NCBI RefSeq assembly: GCF_900114065.1
Contig: NZ_FORS01000004.1
Span: forward strand, 1-64,000
From: Stutzerimonas kunmingensis
GTDB taxonomy: Bacteria; Pseudomonadota; Gammaproteobacteria; Pseudomonadales; Pseudomonadaceae
Reading direction: 5' to 3'
DNA: 64,000 nucleotides
The notes beneath the pieces are model-generated. The model did not search any database. It saw only the letters and a list, made by a program, of their open reading frames with translations, and was not told where the DNA came from. Below are positions 52,841 to 62,289 of the stretch, one piece after another. Numbering within the stretch: the first letter of the stretch is position 1; the number at the start of each line of letters is the position of its first letter. Both the position numbers and the translations under genes were made by a program.

Positions 52841-54532
52841 TTATGCCTCAGCCTGCCAGATGAACTCCACGCTCAGCCCGCGTCCATCCGACTGCCAGTC
52901 GAATCGGTCGCTCAACTGGCGCACCAGATGCAAACCGCGACCGCTGAAGCGATCGCTGCCAAACTGCGCCTGCAACGCGCGCGACACATCGAAGCCCGAA
53001 CCGCTGTCGCTGATGCCGATGCGCAGCCGACCACCCTGCGGGGCGGTCTTGATGTTCAGCTGCAGATGCACATGACCGTCGACCAACGCCTGCAGGCGTT
53101 GTTGGCGTAAGTCGTAGTAATGCTTGAAACCGTCGGCATCACACTTGAGGCTCGAATCGAGGCCGAGCACGCCATGCTCCAGGGCATTGGAATAGAGCTC
53201 GCCCAACACGGTGTAGATCTCACCGACACGCGAGCGCAACTGATTGACCTGCAGCAGGATCTGCAGCAACGAAGGCAATGGATTGCCGCTGCGCAGGCTG
53301 TCGGCACGCAGCTCGAGCCGAATCGACCAGTCCATCGGCCGTGAGCGGTGCGCGGTGGCCGGGGCAATCGACGGCATCGTGATCACCTCCGGGCTGACTA
53401 CGACCTCGACCAGGCTCAGGTCGTCGTGCTGCTGGCCGTGGAAATCCAGCAGCGCCTGCTCGATCTCGTCGAACAGCCGTGCCGGATCGTCGCTGGCGTC
53501 CAGCACGGCGAGCAGACGCTGCTCGCCGAACAGCTCGTCATTGGCATTGCGACTCTCGACCACGCCGTCGGACAGCAGCAACAGCCGGTCGCCGGGGGCC
53601 AAGGGGTAATGCTCGAACTTGTCGTCCAGCGACGCCGGGGAGACGACACCAAGCGGCAGGTGACGGGATGCCAGGGCCGTGCGCCGGCCGGCCGCGCCGA
53701 TCAGGTAACCGTCGGGCAAACCGCCGTTCCACACCCGCAGGCTGCCCTGTTTGGGATCGATATCGAGCAGCGTCGCGCAGCAGAACATTTCCACCGGGAG
53801 TATCTGTTTGAGCTTGGCATTCATCTCGCGAAGGATGTCGGCGCTCGAATAGCCTTTCGCCGCCATCCCGTAAAAGGTTTCCGCCAGCGGCATGGCCCCG
53901 ATCGCGGCGGGCAGGCCGTGGCCGGTGAAATCGCCGAGCAGGACAAACATCTGCCCCGCCGGGGCCTGCGCCGCCAGCAGCAGGTCGCCGTTGAACAGCG
54001 CCTGCGGCGACTGGCGGAAGCGGATGGTGGGCGCGCTCAGGCAACCAGCATGTGCGACTTTGTCGAAGATCGCCTTGGCGGCCCGATGTTCGTCGAGCAG
54101 CTGCTGATTGCGCCTGGCGATCAGGTCGCGCTGCTCGAGCACGGTCGCCTGCAGGCGGCGCAGGCGATGCATGGCCTGGATCTTGGCTTCGAGAATGATC
54201 GGGTTGTAAGGCTTGGCGATGAAGTCGTCGCCGCCGGCCTCGAGGCAACTGACCAGCGCTTCGTGCTCGGTCAGCGAGGTGAGAAAGATGATCGGGACCA
54301 GCTCGTCCCCGGCCAGTTGCTTGATGCGCCGCGCCGCCTCGAAGCCATCCATCACCGGCATCAGCGCGTCCATCAGCACCAGCTGCGGCCGCTCCTCCTG
54401 AAACAGCTCGACCGCCTCCTGCCCATCGGCCGCCGTCAGCACTCGGTGGCCCTGCTTGGCAACGATGGTGGAAAGCAGCATCCGATCGACCGGGCTGTCC
54501 TCGGCGATCAGGATCGACAGCCGCATGGGCAT
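52841..54532 (-). CDS. hsbR: Response regulator/phosphatase/anti-sigma kinase HsbR
   Basis: A 563-aa three-domain protein. Receiver (1-125) with Asp55 in LVLMDALMPV. A SpoIIE-type PP2C phosphatase (about 170-385) shows GDFTGHGLPAAIG and LLLLSDGVVESRN. A C-terminal HATPase_c anti-sigma kinase (about 415-560) shows ELYSNALEHGVLG and GISDSGSGFD. It phosphorylates and dephosphorylates HsbA in answer to HptB. The stop/start gap to hsbA is one base. Confidence 0.93.
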   Translation of the reverse strand: MPMRLSILIAEDSPVDRMLLSTIVAKQGHRVLTAADGQEAVELFQEERPQLVLMDALMPVMDGFEAARRIKQLAGDELVPIIFLTSLTEHEALVSCLEAGGDDFIAKPYNPIILEAKIQAMHRLRRLQATVLEQRDLIARRNQQLLDEHRAAKAIFDKVAHAGCLSAPTIRFRQSPQALFNGDLLLAAQAPAGQMFVLLGDFTGHGLPAAIGAMPLAETFYGMAAKGYSSADILREMNAKLKQILPVEMFCCATLLDIDPKQGSLRVWNGGLPDGYLIGAAGRRTALASRHLPLGVVSPASLDDKFEHYPLAPGDRLLLLSDGVVESRNANDELFGEQRLLAVLDASDDPARLFDEIEQALLDFHGQQHDDLSLVEVVVSPEVITMPSIAPATAHRSRPMDWSIRLELRADSLRSGNPLPSLLQILLQVNQLRSRVGEIYTVLGELYSNALEHGVLGLDSSLKCDADGFKHYYDLRQQRLQALVDGHVHLQLNIKTAPQGGRLRIGISDSGSGFDVSRALQAQFGSDRFSGRGLHLVRQLSDRFDWQSDGRGLSVEFIWQAEA

Positions 54533-54533
54533 G

Positions 54534-54839
54534 TCAGGCGATCACGAACAATTGTTCGAAATTCGATACCGACAGGATCTTGCGCACGTCGCCATTGCAG
54601 TTGAGCAGGCGGATGTCCGCCTCGTCGCCACCGGCGTGATCGCGCAACAAGAGCAGCATGCCCAGCGCCGAACTATCCATGTAAGTGGTGCCTTGCAGAT
54701 TGACCACATAACGCTGCGGATTCACGTCCTGACGCTGGTAAGCATCACGGAAGGCCTGATGCGCATTGAAGTCGAAGCGTCCGCTGATGGATATGGTCAA
54801 CTCCTGGCCATCCGTCGAAGGCTGCGAGGTAATGGTCAT
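54534..54839 (-). CDS. hsbA: Anti-anti-sigma factor HsbA
   Basis: A 101-aa STAS-domain protein. The phosphorylation site is Ser56 in TTYMDSSALGMLLLL, matching P. aeruginosa HsbA. Unphosphorylated HsbA binds the anti-sigma factor FlgM and frees FliA; phosphorylated HsbA favours c-di-GMP production via HsbD in P. aeruginosa. ATG 54839 has AGGAG upstream. In this genome it lies inside the flagellar region after fliJ. Confidence 0.93.
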   Translation of the reverse strand: MTITSQPSTDGQELTISISGRFDFNAHQAFRDAYQRQDVNPQRYVVNLQGTTYMDSSALGMLLLLRDHAGGDEADIRLLNCNGDVRKILSVSNFEQLFVIA

Positions 54840-55076
54840 GTGGCACTCCTGATCCGGTACGTCTTGAAAGCGGCTTGCGAGCAGCCGTCGCGATAAGCGA
54901 AATGAACAGCCGTGTACCGGCTGAAAGGCGGCCATCCGGTTCTGAGACTTATCCTCGGAAGAACCAGATGGCAGCAGAAACGATCTGTTGGCGGTCGCCG
55001 CGCTGAAACGCGGTCAAGATTTATCATCCAAGCAGCGGTACGGCAAGCACGAATCCGGCCTGAGACCGTGGCTGGA

Positions 55077-55529
55077 TCACTGCTCACGCGTTCTCCCGGA
55101 AAGCCGCTGGGCGTACTCGTCGAGCAACTTCTGCTCACGCTTGTCCGCCGCGATCCGCGCCTCCTTCTGATAGCTTTCGACCAGCTTGCTCAGGCCTTCG
55201 ACACGCGCATGGCGCTGGTGCCACTGCTGGCGCAGCTTCCTCAGGTTGTCGCGGTACCAGTTGACGCTGCGCTGCTGCTGCCCGATGGCCGACTCCAGCT
55301 GCGACAGGAAGCGCTGGTAATTCATCAGCCACTGCCCTGAGACGCCCTGACTGCCCTGCTGCATCCATTGCTGCTGGTAGTCGCTGAAGTACTGCTCCAG
55401 CTCACCGAGCTTGGCCTCGGCCTGATTCAGCTGAGTCTGGCCCTGGCCCAGCAACCGTGCGGCTTCCTGCTCGGCCTTTTCGGCCATCTCGATGACCGGC
55501 GCCAGGCGCGCCGCCCGACTAGCCGCCAT
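55077..55529 (-). CDS. fliJ: Flagellar export protein FliJ
   Basis: A 150-aa coiled-coil protein (LAPVIEMAEKAEQEAARLLG, QHRHARVEGLSKLVESY type heptads). It is the central stalk of the FliI ATPase and escorts chaperones. It is three bases after fliI. Confidence 0.93.
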   Translation of the reverse strand: MAASRAARLAPVIEMAEKAEQEAARLLGQGQTQLNQAEAKLGELEQYFSDYQQQWMQQGSQGVSGQWLMNYQRFLSQLESAIGQQQRSVNWYRDNLRKLRQQWHQRHARVEGLSKLVESYQKEARIAADKREQKLLDEYAQRLSGRTREQ

Positions 55530-55532
55530 CGG

Positions 55533-56891
55533 TTAGCCGCCCTGCCGTGGATTGAACACCGCTGCGAGCTGCGCCGCGCTGCGCGTCAGGTCCTCGCTCT
55601 CATCGAGGCCCTGACGCAGGTAACTGACCATCTCGGCCTGGCGCGCGATGGCCATATCCGTTTCCGGATCGCCACCTGGCACATAGGCGCCGACACTGAT
55701 CAGGTCGCGGCTCTGCTGGTAGCGCGACCAGAGCTGCTTGAAACGCTGCGACGCGCGCACATGCTCGGCGCTCACCACTTGCGGCATGACCCGGCTGATG
55801 GAGGCTTCGATGTCGATAGCCGGATAGTGGCCTTCTTCGGCCAGACGGCGCGACAGCACGATGTGGCCGTCGAGTACACCGCGAGCGGCATCGGCGATCG
55901 GGTCCTGCTGGTCGTCACCCTCGGAGAGCACGGTGTAGAACGCCGTGATCGAGCCGCCGCCCTGCTCGGCATTACCGGCGCGCTCGACCAGACTCGGCAG
56001 CTTGGCGAACACCGACGGCGGATAGCCCTTGGTCGCTGGCGGCTCGCCGATGGCCAGGGCGATCTCGCGCTGGGCCTGGGCATAGCGCGTCAGCGAGTCC
56101 ATCAGCAGCAGCACGTTCTTGCCCTGATCGCGGAAGTACTCCGCAATACGCGTGCAGTACTGCGCGGCGCGTAGGCGCATCAGCGGCGCTTCGTCAGCCG
56201 GCGATGCCACCACCACGGAGCGCTTGATGCTTTCCTCGCCGAGGATGTTCTCGATGAATTCCTTGACCTCTCGCCCCCGCTCGCCGATCAGGCCGACGAC
56301 GATGATGTCGGCCTCGGTGAAGCGGGTCATCATGCCCAGCAGCACCGACTTGCCGACACCGGTGCCGGCAAATAGGCCTAGGCGCTGACCGCGACCGACG
56401 GTCAGTAAGCCATTGATACTGCGGATGCCGACATCCAGCGGCTCGCTGATGGGGTGGCGCTTGAGCGGGTTGATAACGGGGCCGTCCATCGGCACCCAAT
56501 CCTCCGCTCTCATGCCGCCCTTGCCGTCCAGTGCACGCCCTGCGCCATCCAGCACGCGGCCGAGCATGGACATGCCCATGGGCAGCCGTCCGGTATTGAC
56601 CAGCGGCACGACCCGCGCGCCCGGCGCGATGCCGGCAAGGCTGCCGACAGGCATCAGATACAGCTTGCCGCTGGAAAAGCCCATCACCTCGGCCTCGACC
56701 TCGGTGGGGTGATAACTGTCGTCGTTGATCACCAGGCAGCGACTGCCAACGGCTGCGCGCAGCCCTTCAGCCTCCAGCGTCAGACCGACCATGCGCAGCA
56801 GGCGCCCTTCAAGCATGGGCTGGCTGGGCAGTTTGATCGCTTCGCCATAGGCTTCGAATCGCTTGGCGAAACTGGTTCGCTCAAGGCGCAT
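55533..56891 (-). CDS. fliI: Flagellum-specific ATP synthase FliI
   Basis: A 452-aa F1-beta-like ATPase. Walker A is [16 protein letters not shown], Walker B is [19 protein letters not shown] in part, and the family start is [18 protein letters not shown]. It powers substrate entry to the export gate. Its start overlaps the fliH end by 11 bases. Confidence 0.97.
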   Translation of the reverse strand: MRLERTSFAKRFEAYGEAIKLPSQPMLEGRLLRMVGLTLEAEGLRAAVGSRCLVINDDSYHPTEVEAEVMGFSSGKLYLMPVGSLAGIAPGARVVPLVNTGRLPMGMSMLGRVLDGAGRALDGKGGMRAEDWVPMDGPVINPLKRHPISEPLDVGIRSINGLLTVGRGQRLGLFAGTGVGKSVLLGMMTRFTEADIIVVGLIGERGREVKEFIENILGEESIKRSVVVASPADEAPLMRLRAAQYCTRIAEYFRDQGKNVLLLMDSLTRYAQAQREIALAIGEPPATKGYPPSVFAKLPSLVERAGNAEQGGGSITAFYTVLSEGDDQQDPIADAARGVLDGHIVLSRRLAEEGHYPAIDIEASISRVMPQVVSAEHVRASQRFKQLWSRYQQSRDLISVGAYVPGGDPETDMAIARQAEMVSYLRQGLDESEDLTRSAAQLAAVFNPRQGG

Positions 56892-57657
56892 CGGGCATGT
56901 CCAGATCGATGGTCAGATCGGCGGCAGGAGGACGGGTGGCATTCTCGCGCTGCTGTTCGAACAGTTGCTTGATGGCCTGGGTGAGGCGCGTCTCGATGCT
57001 CGCATCGATGCGGCTGTGCTCGGTTTCGATATGACAGCCACCAGGCAGCAGGCTGCTGTCCTCGAGAATTCGCCAGCTTTCCTCGTGCCGCTCGCGCAGC
57101 GCCTTGATCAGCTCGAAGTCCTGCGGATTGACGTGGATTCGCACATTGCTGGCGCCCATTGGCAGCAACTTCAGCGCCTCACGCAGCACCTGACGGATCT
57201 GGCTGGAATCGATCAGCAGATCACGCTGGATCACTTCGCGCGCCATGTGACTGACCAGGGTCGCCATGGCGTGCTCGAGATTGCGATCCTGATCGGCAAT
57301 CGGCTCGAGCAACTGACCCATCAGCTGCTCAAGGTTTTCCAGCCGCGGCGCCAACGCGGCCTCGGCCTCCTGCCGCGCCTTGAGCTGGCCGGCATGGAAA
57401 CCATCTTTCTCGCCGGTGGCGAAACCTTCGTTGTATGCCTGCTGGCGGATCGCTTCGAGTTCGTCGAGCGTCAGCGGTTTGACTTCCTCGACCGGGACGT
57501 CCTCGCTTCGCGCCAGCTCTTCGGCGGGCTCTTCCACGACCCCTGCTGCGGGCAACTCGTCTTCTTCGCCCTGCGGGTCGAAGCTGGGCAGCGACCAGCG
57601 ATCGAACAGGCTGACGTCTTTCGCGCGTATGACGTCGCTGGGGTTGTCCTTGGCCAT
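56881..57657 (-). CDS. fliH: Flagellar assembly protein FliH
   Basis: A 258-aa protein with an acidic N-terminus (residues 30-70), a helical middle with [20 protein letters not shown], and the FliH C-terminal domain with [21 protein letters not shown]. It regulates FliI and anchors it to the C-ring. Confidence 0.95.
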   Translation of the reverse strand: MAKDNPSDVIRAKDVSLFDRWSLPSFDPQGEEDELPAAGVVEEPAEELARSEDVPVEEVKPLTLDELEAIRQQAYNEGFATGEKDGFHAGQLKARQEAEAALAPRLENLEQLMGQLLEPIADQDRNLEHAMATLVSHMAREVIQRDLLIDSSQIRQVLREALKLLPMGASNVRIHVNPQDFELIKALRERHEESWRILEDSSLLPGGCHIETEHSRIDASIETRLTQAIKQLFEQQRENATRPPAADLTIDLDMPDAP

Positions 57658-57676
57658 GTGTGGAATTCGTACCTGG

Positions 57677-58693
57677 TTAGATCATCTCTTCGCCGCCCTT
57701 GGAGCCCAGGACGATTTCACCGGCCTCGGCCATGCGGCGAGCAATGGTAAGGATTTCCTTCTGCGCATTCTCGACATCGCTGACACGCACCGGGCCCTTG
57801 GCCTCCAGGTCGTCACGCAGCAGCTCGCCGGCGCGCTTGGACATGTTCTTGAAGACCTTTTCCTTGATGCCGTCGTCGGCGCCCTTGAGCGCCATCACCA
57901 GCACGTCGGAGGATACCTCACGCAGCAGCACCTGAATGCCGCGGTCGTCGACTTCGGCGAGGTTGTCGAAAACGAACATCAGGTCTTCGATCTGGCTCGA
58001 CAGGTCCTCGTCCACATCGCGGATGGCATCCATCAGCTGGCCTTCGATGGAGCTGTCCAGGTAGTTCATGATGTCCGCCGCGCGCTTTACGCCGCCCAGG
58101 CTGGCGCGGCTGGTGTTGGTGCTGCCGGAGAACTGCTTTTCCAGGATCAGGTTCAGCTCTTTCAGCGCAGCCGGCTGCACGGTGTTGAGCGAGGACACGC
58201 GCAGGACGATGTCCAGGCGCACCTTGTGGTCGAAATGCGAGAGCACCTCGCCAGCCTGGTCCGGGTCGAGATAGGCCACCACGATGGCCTGGATCTGCGG
58301 GTGCTCGTAGCGGATCACATCCGCCACCGCACGCGGCTCCATCCATTTCAGGCTGTCCAGACCGCTGGTGTTGCCGCCCAGCAGGATGCGGTCGATCAGG
58401 CCGCCGGCCTTGTCCTCGCCGAGCGCCTGGGTAAGCATCTTGCGAATGTAACCGTCGGAGCCGACGCCGAGGCTGGTCTGGTCGCCGACGATCTCGACGA
58501 ACTCGCTCATTACCTGTTCGATCTGTGCCTTCTGCACGTTGCGCATCTGCGCCATGGCAGTACCGACGCGCTGCACCTCTTTCGGACCGAGGTGACGCAG
58601 GACCTGCGCAGCGTCGGTTTCACCCAGCGAGAGCAACAGGATGGCGGCCTTGTCGACCTTGTTGAGCTTGGCTTGAACTCGATTGTCATTCAT
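57677..58693 (-). CDS. fliG: Flagellar motor switch protein FliG
   Basis: A 338-aa protein of armadillo-like helices. The N-terminal part binds FliF (KAAILLLSLGETDAAQVLRHLGPKEVQ). The EHPQ motif is in RYEHPQIQAIVVAYLD, and the charged torque helix is near the C-terminus (LMFVFDNLAEVDDRGIQ, LREVSSDVLVMALKGA). It starts inside the fliF end (8-base overlap). Confidence 0.97.
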   Translation of the reverse strand: MNDNRVQAKLNKVDKAAILLLSLGETDAAQVLRHLGPKEVQRVGTAMAQMRNVQKAQIEQVMSEFVEIVGDQTSLGVGSDGYIRKMLTQALGEDKAGGLIDRILLGGNTSGLDSLKWMEPRAVADVIRYEHPQIQAIVVAYLDPDQAGEVLSHFDHKVRLDIVLRVSSLNTVQPAALKELNLILEKQFSGSTNTSRASLGGVKRAADIMNYLDSSIEGQLMDAIRDVDEDLSSQIEDLMFVFDNLAEVDDRGIQVLLREVSSDVLVMALKGADDGIKEKVFKNMSKRAGELLRDDLEAKGPVRVSDVENAQKEILTIARRMAEAGEIVLGSKGGEEMI

Positions 58694-60467
58694 CGGCGTT
58701 GATCCACTCTTTCACCACCTGGGCTACCCGTCCCGGGTCATCGGCCACAAGGTTCTTGATCGCGTTCAGCTGGGCTTCATATCCCTCGCTGGGGCTCGGC
58801 AGCAGAATGTTCTGCGGGCCGCTCAGGCTGACCCGGTCACTGGCCAGGCCGGAGTCCAGTCCATCATCGTCACCCAGTTCGCCCGGACCGCTGGCAACCT
58901 GCAGTTCCTTGCCGCTGGACGGATTGGTGAGGCTCTTGAGCACCGGACGCAGCACACCGAACACCAGCACCAGGATGAACAGCACGCCGAGGACCTGCTT
59001 GACCACATCCCAGAACCACGGTTGCGAGTAGAACGGTATCTCTTCGAAGGTCTCACCGGCGCTGTCGGCGACGAACGCGGTGTTGATCACGCTGACGCTA
59101 TCGCCGCGGCTGGCATCGAAGCCCACCGCGTCTTGCACCAGGCGAGTGAAGCGCGCCAGATCATCGGCGTTCCACGGTACGCGAACCATCTCGCCGGCCG
59201 CATTGAGCGTCATCTGATCGTCGACCACTACTGCCACTGAGAGCCGGCGCAGGCGACCCTGCTGCTGCTTGGTATAGCTGATCGAGCGATCGAGTTCGTA
59301 GTTGCGCGTAGCCTGCTCGCGCTTGTCGGCCGGATAAGGCGCGAGCATCGGCTGACCGGTCACGGGATCCATGACCTGCTGACCATTGGCATCGAGCAGA
59401 GGCTGACCAGGAGCCACGGCACCCGCGGCGGCTGCGGCCTGATTGGCCTGCTCGGGCGCGGTCGCCGGGCCAGGAGGCTGATTGCTCAGGGCGCCCGGCA
59501 CGCCTTGCGGCGGCAGGCTGCTCTGGCGCTGCTCATTGACGCTCTGTTCGCTGCGCAACGCCGGCTGATCGGGGTTGAAGGTTTCCGAGGTGGATTCGAC
59601 GGCGCTGAAATCCACGTCCGCGGAGACTTCGGCCTTATAGCGGCCGCTGCCCAGCACTGGCTGCAGAATGTTGTGCACGCGCTGGGTGTAGAGACCTTCC
59701 ATGCGGCGGCTGTAGTCGAACTGCTTGCCGGCCATGCTCAGCTCGGTCAGTTCCTGCTGATCGGACAGCAGGTTGCCCTTCTGGTCCACCACGGTGATCT
59801 GCGATTTGCCCAGTTCCGGCACGCTGGTGGCGACGAGGTTGATGATCGCCATCACCTGGCTCGGTTCCAGCGCGCGGCCCGGGTAAAGCTCCACCAGTAC
59901 CGAGGCACTGGGCTTGCGCTCGTCGCGAACGAACACCGAGCTCTTCGGGATCGCTAGGTGCACACGGGCGCCCTTGACGTTGTTCAGGCTGGAAATGGTG
60001 CGGCCCAGTTCGCCCTCGAGACCACGGCGATAACGGGTCGCCTCCATGAACTGGCTGGTACCCAGCCCCTGTTCCTTGTCGAGGATTTCGAAACCGATGT
60101 TGCTGTCGGCCGGCGCGATACCCGCACCGGCGAGCTTAAGACGTGCGCGAGCAAGATCATCCGCCTTGACCAGCAGGGCGCCGGAGTTCGGTTCGACGGT
60201 ATAGGCGATATCCGCAGCGGCGAGGGTTTCCATCACCTGATTGGCATCCATCCCCGCCAGGCTGCCGAGCAGCGGACGATAATCGGGCTGCTGCGACCAG
60301 AGCACCACGGCAAAACCGATCGCCACGCTGGCCGCCAGCCCGACCAACAGGCCGACCTGCCGCAGCATGGACATATCCGAAAGGTTTTCCAGAAAGGACA
60401 AGCCCAGCAGGGGCTTCTTGACACCCTCGGGAGTAGCCGGCACCGGAACGTTCACCGCTTCAGCCAT
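58686..60467 (-). CDS. fliF: Flagellar MS-ring protein FliF
   Basis: A 593-aa protein with two membrane helices (about 35-57 and 475-497). Periplasmic YscJ/FliF domains lie between (RPLLGSLAGMDANQVMETL, SVLVELYPGRALEPSQVMAI in part), with a Pro/Gln-rich loop at about 330-375. The C-terminus binds FliG. It is the assembly base of the motor. Confidence 0.97.
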   Translation of the reverse strand: MAEAVNVPVPATPEGVKKPLLGLSFLENLSDMSMLRQVGLLVGLAASVAIGFAVVLWSQQPDYRPLLGSLAGMDANQVMETLAAADIAYTVEPNSGALLVKADDLARARLKLAGAGIAPADSNIGFEILDKEQGLGTSQFMEATRYRRGLEGELGRTISSLNNVKGARVHLAIPKSSVFVRDERKPSASVLVELYPGRALEPSQVMAIINLVATSVPELGKSQITVVDQKGNLLSDQQELTELSMAGKQFDYSRRMEGLYTQRVHNILQPVLGSGRYKAEVSADVDFSAVESTSETFNPDQPALRSEQSVNEQRQSSLPPQGVPGALSNQPPGPATAPEQANQAAAAAGAVAPGQPLLDANGQQVMDPVTGQPMLAPYPADKREQATRNYELDRSISYTKQQQGRLRRLSVAVVVDDQMTLNAAGEMVRVPWNADDLARFTRLVQDAVGFDASRGDSVSVINTAFVADSAGETFEEIPFYSQPWFWDVVKQVLGVLFILVLVFGVLRPVLKSLTNPSSGKELQVASGPGELGDDDGLDSGLASDRVSLSGPQNILLPSPSEGYEAQLNAIKNLVADDPGRVAQVVKEWINADE

Positions 60468-60480
60468 GATTCAATCCGCC

Positions 60481-60810
60481 TCACACCGGCATCTGCATGA
60501 TGTCTTGATAAGCCTGAACCAGTTTGTTGCGCACCTGGGTCATGGCTTGAAAGGAAACGCTGGCCTTCTGGGAGGCGATCATCACTTCGGTCAGGTCGAC
60601 ACCGCCCTGCCCCATCTCGAAGGCAGATGACAGCTGGCTCGAAACCTGCTGGGTTTCGTGCACTTTATTCACCGCCTGGCCAAGCATGTCGGAGAAGCTC
60701 GGAGCGCCGACCTCCTGGGTTTTGACCTCCGGCTTGGCGCGCGCCATTGCATCGGTCTGCATGGCCCGCATTTCCAGCATCAAGCGATTGAATTGAACAC
60801 CCTGACTCAT
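60481..60810 (-). CDS. fliE: Flagellar hook-basal body protein FliE
   Basis: A 109-aa protein with the family C-terminus ([34 protein letters not shown] in short: [16 protein letters not shown]). It joins the MS ring to the rod. It is the first gene of fliEFGHIJ, with GGAGGAT upstream of ATG and a sigma54 promoter further back. No fleR precedes it here. Confidence 0.96.
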   Translation of the reverse strand: MSQGVQFNRLMLEMRAMQTDAMARAKPEVKTQEVGAPSFSDMLGQAVNKVHETQQVSSQLSSAFEMGQGGVDLTEVMIASQKASVSFQAMTQVRNKLVQAYQDIMQMPV

Positions 60811-60867
60811 CTAATCCTCCAACAGCCGCGGTTTTTTTGACGCATCGCGGCAGGCAAAGACTAGATA

Positions 60868-60882
60868 GCAACAAGGGTGCCA
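60868..60882 (-). promoter_or_regulatory. Sigma54 promoter of fliEFGHIJ
   Basis: The minus strand reads TGGCACCCTTGTTGC, a perfect TGGCAC-N5-TTGC. An inverted repeat GCCGCG-N15-CGCGGC (60825-60851) lies just downstream in the leader. Confidence 0.9.
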
Positions 60883-61056
60883 GATCGAATACCAGCGGCC
60901 AGGCGCGGCGATGACCTGCACTTACGCCCGTCGCAACTGTTACGTCCAATACGCGGGCGGCTGTACCGCGACGCTACCCGACCACGGCCAATAGGCTTTG
61001 TACGATAGGCTGCCGCAGCCGCGCGACGTCATACCTTGTACAAGTAGAAATCAGCA

Positions 61057-62244
61057 ATGAACGAAATCAGCCGTACCGCCCTGCGCCCCCTCAGTGATAG
61101 CTCGCCTTCGACCGTCGTCGCCGGCTTCATCGCCATGCTCACCGGCTATACCAGCTCGCTGGTGCTGATGTTCCAGGCCGGCCAGGCAGCAGGCCTGAGC
61201 ACGGCGCAGATCTCTTCGTGGATCTGGGCACTGTCGATCGGCATGGCGATCTGCAGCATCGGCCTGTCGCTGCGCTATCGCACGCCGGTGGTGGTTGCCT
61301 GGTCGACGCCCGGCGCGGCCCTGTTGATCACCAGTCTGCCCGGCGTGCCGTACGCCGAAGCCATCGGCGCCTTCATCTTCGCCTCGGCGCTGATTGCCCT
61401 GTGCGGCCTGACTGGAAGCTTCGATCGGCTGATGCGACGAGTACCGGCATCGCTAGCTGCCGCGCTGCTGGCGGGCGTGCTGTTCAATATCGGAAGCGAG
61501 ATTTTCCGTGCCGTCGAGGTTCAGCCGGTGCTGGTGCTCGGCATGTTCTTCAGCTACCTGCTGGCCAAGCGAATGCAGCCCCGCTACGCCGTGCTCGCTG
61601 CTCTGCTGGTCGGCTGCCTGATCGCCGGTATTTCCGGCCTGCTGGACTTCCAGCGCTTCAGTCTGCAGGTCGCGGTGCCGGTGTGGACCACACCGGCGTT
61701 TTCCCTCGCGGCGATCTTCAGTATCGGCATCCCGCTGTTCGTCATCGCCATGGCTTCGCAGAACATGCCAGGCCTGGCCGTGCTGCGTGCCGAGGGATAT
61801 CAGGTGCCGGCTTCGCCACTGATCTCAACCACCGGCATCGCTTCGGTACTGCTGGCGCCGTTCGGCTCCCACGGCATTCATCTGGCGGCGATCACCATGG
61901 CCATCTGCGCAGGCCCAGAAGCTCATCCCGACCCGCAAAAACGCTATACCGCAGCTGCCTGGTGCGGCGTGTTCTACGGCATTGCCGGCATCTTTGGCGC
62001 AACCCTGGCCGCGCTGTTCGCCGCCTTCCCGGCGGCATTGGTGTTGTCCGTCGCCGCGCTGGCATTGCTCGGCTCGATCGGCTCGGGGCTGACCCAGGCG
62101 ATGCAGCAGCCCGACGAGCGAGAGGCAGCGCTGATCACCTTCATGGTCACGGCGTCGGGGCTGACGCTGTTCGGTATCGGCGCGGCGCTGTGGGGATTGA
62201 TCGCAGGTGTAACCACCTTGCTGATTCTGCGCCGCCGTAACTGA
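61057..62244 (+). CDS. benE: BenE-family benzoate/H+ symporter-like transporter
   Basis: A 395-aa membrane protein with about 12 helices. Family motifs include TVVAGFIAMLTGYTSSLVLM, WSTPGAALLITS, and MASQNMPGLAVLRAEGY, typical of BenE. The expected substrate is benzoate or another aromatic acid, entering with protons. No ben catabolic genes are in the window, so the substrate is inferred. It is divergent from fliE. Confidence 0.88.
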   Translation: MNEISRTALRPLSDSSPSTVVAGFIAMLTGYTSSLVLMFQAGQAAGLSTAQISSWIWALSIGMAICSIGLSLRYRTPVVVAWSTPGAALLITSLPGVPYAEAIGAFIFASALIALCGLTGSFDRLMRRVPASLAAALLAGVLFNIGSEIFRAVEVQPVLVLGMFFSYLLAKRMQPRYAVLAALLVGCLIAGISGLLDFQRFSLQVAVPVWTTPAFSLAAIFSIGIPLFVIAMASQNMPGLAVLRAEGYQVPASPLISTTGIASVLLAPFGSHGIHLAAITMAICAGPEAHPDPQKRYTAAAWCGVFYGIAGIFGATLAALFAAFPAALVLSVAALALLGSIGSGLTQAMQQPDEREAALITFMVTASGLTLFGIGAALWGLIAGVTTLLILRRRN

Positions 62245-62261
62245 GCGGCGCTGAAAGGGGT

Positions 62262-62283
62262 GCCCGGCCAGACAGCGCCGGGC
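62262..62283. terminator. Convergent hairpin between benE and the SDR gene
   Basis: GCCCGGC and GCCGGGC pair around an 8-base loop, in the 45-base gap between the two stop codons. No T-run is evident. Confidence 0.4.
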
Positions 62284-62289
62284 GCGCCG

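Noticed and set aside
61218-62240. Second long plus-strand frame inside benE
   Set aside because: Arg/Gly-rich sequence without domain logic, typical of a shifted frame over a GC-rich membrane protein gene.
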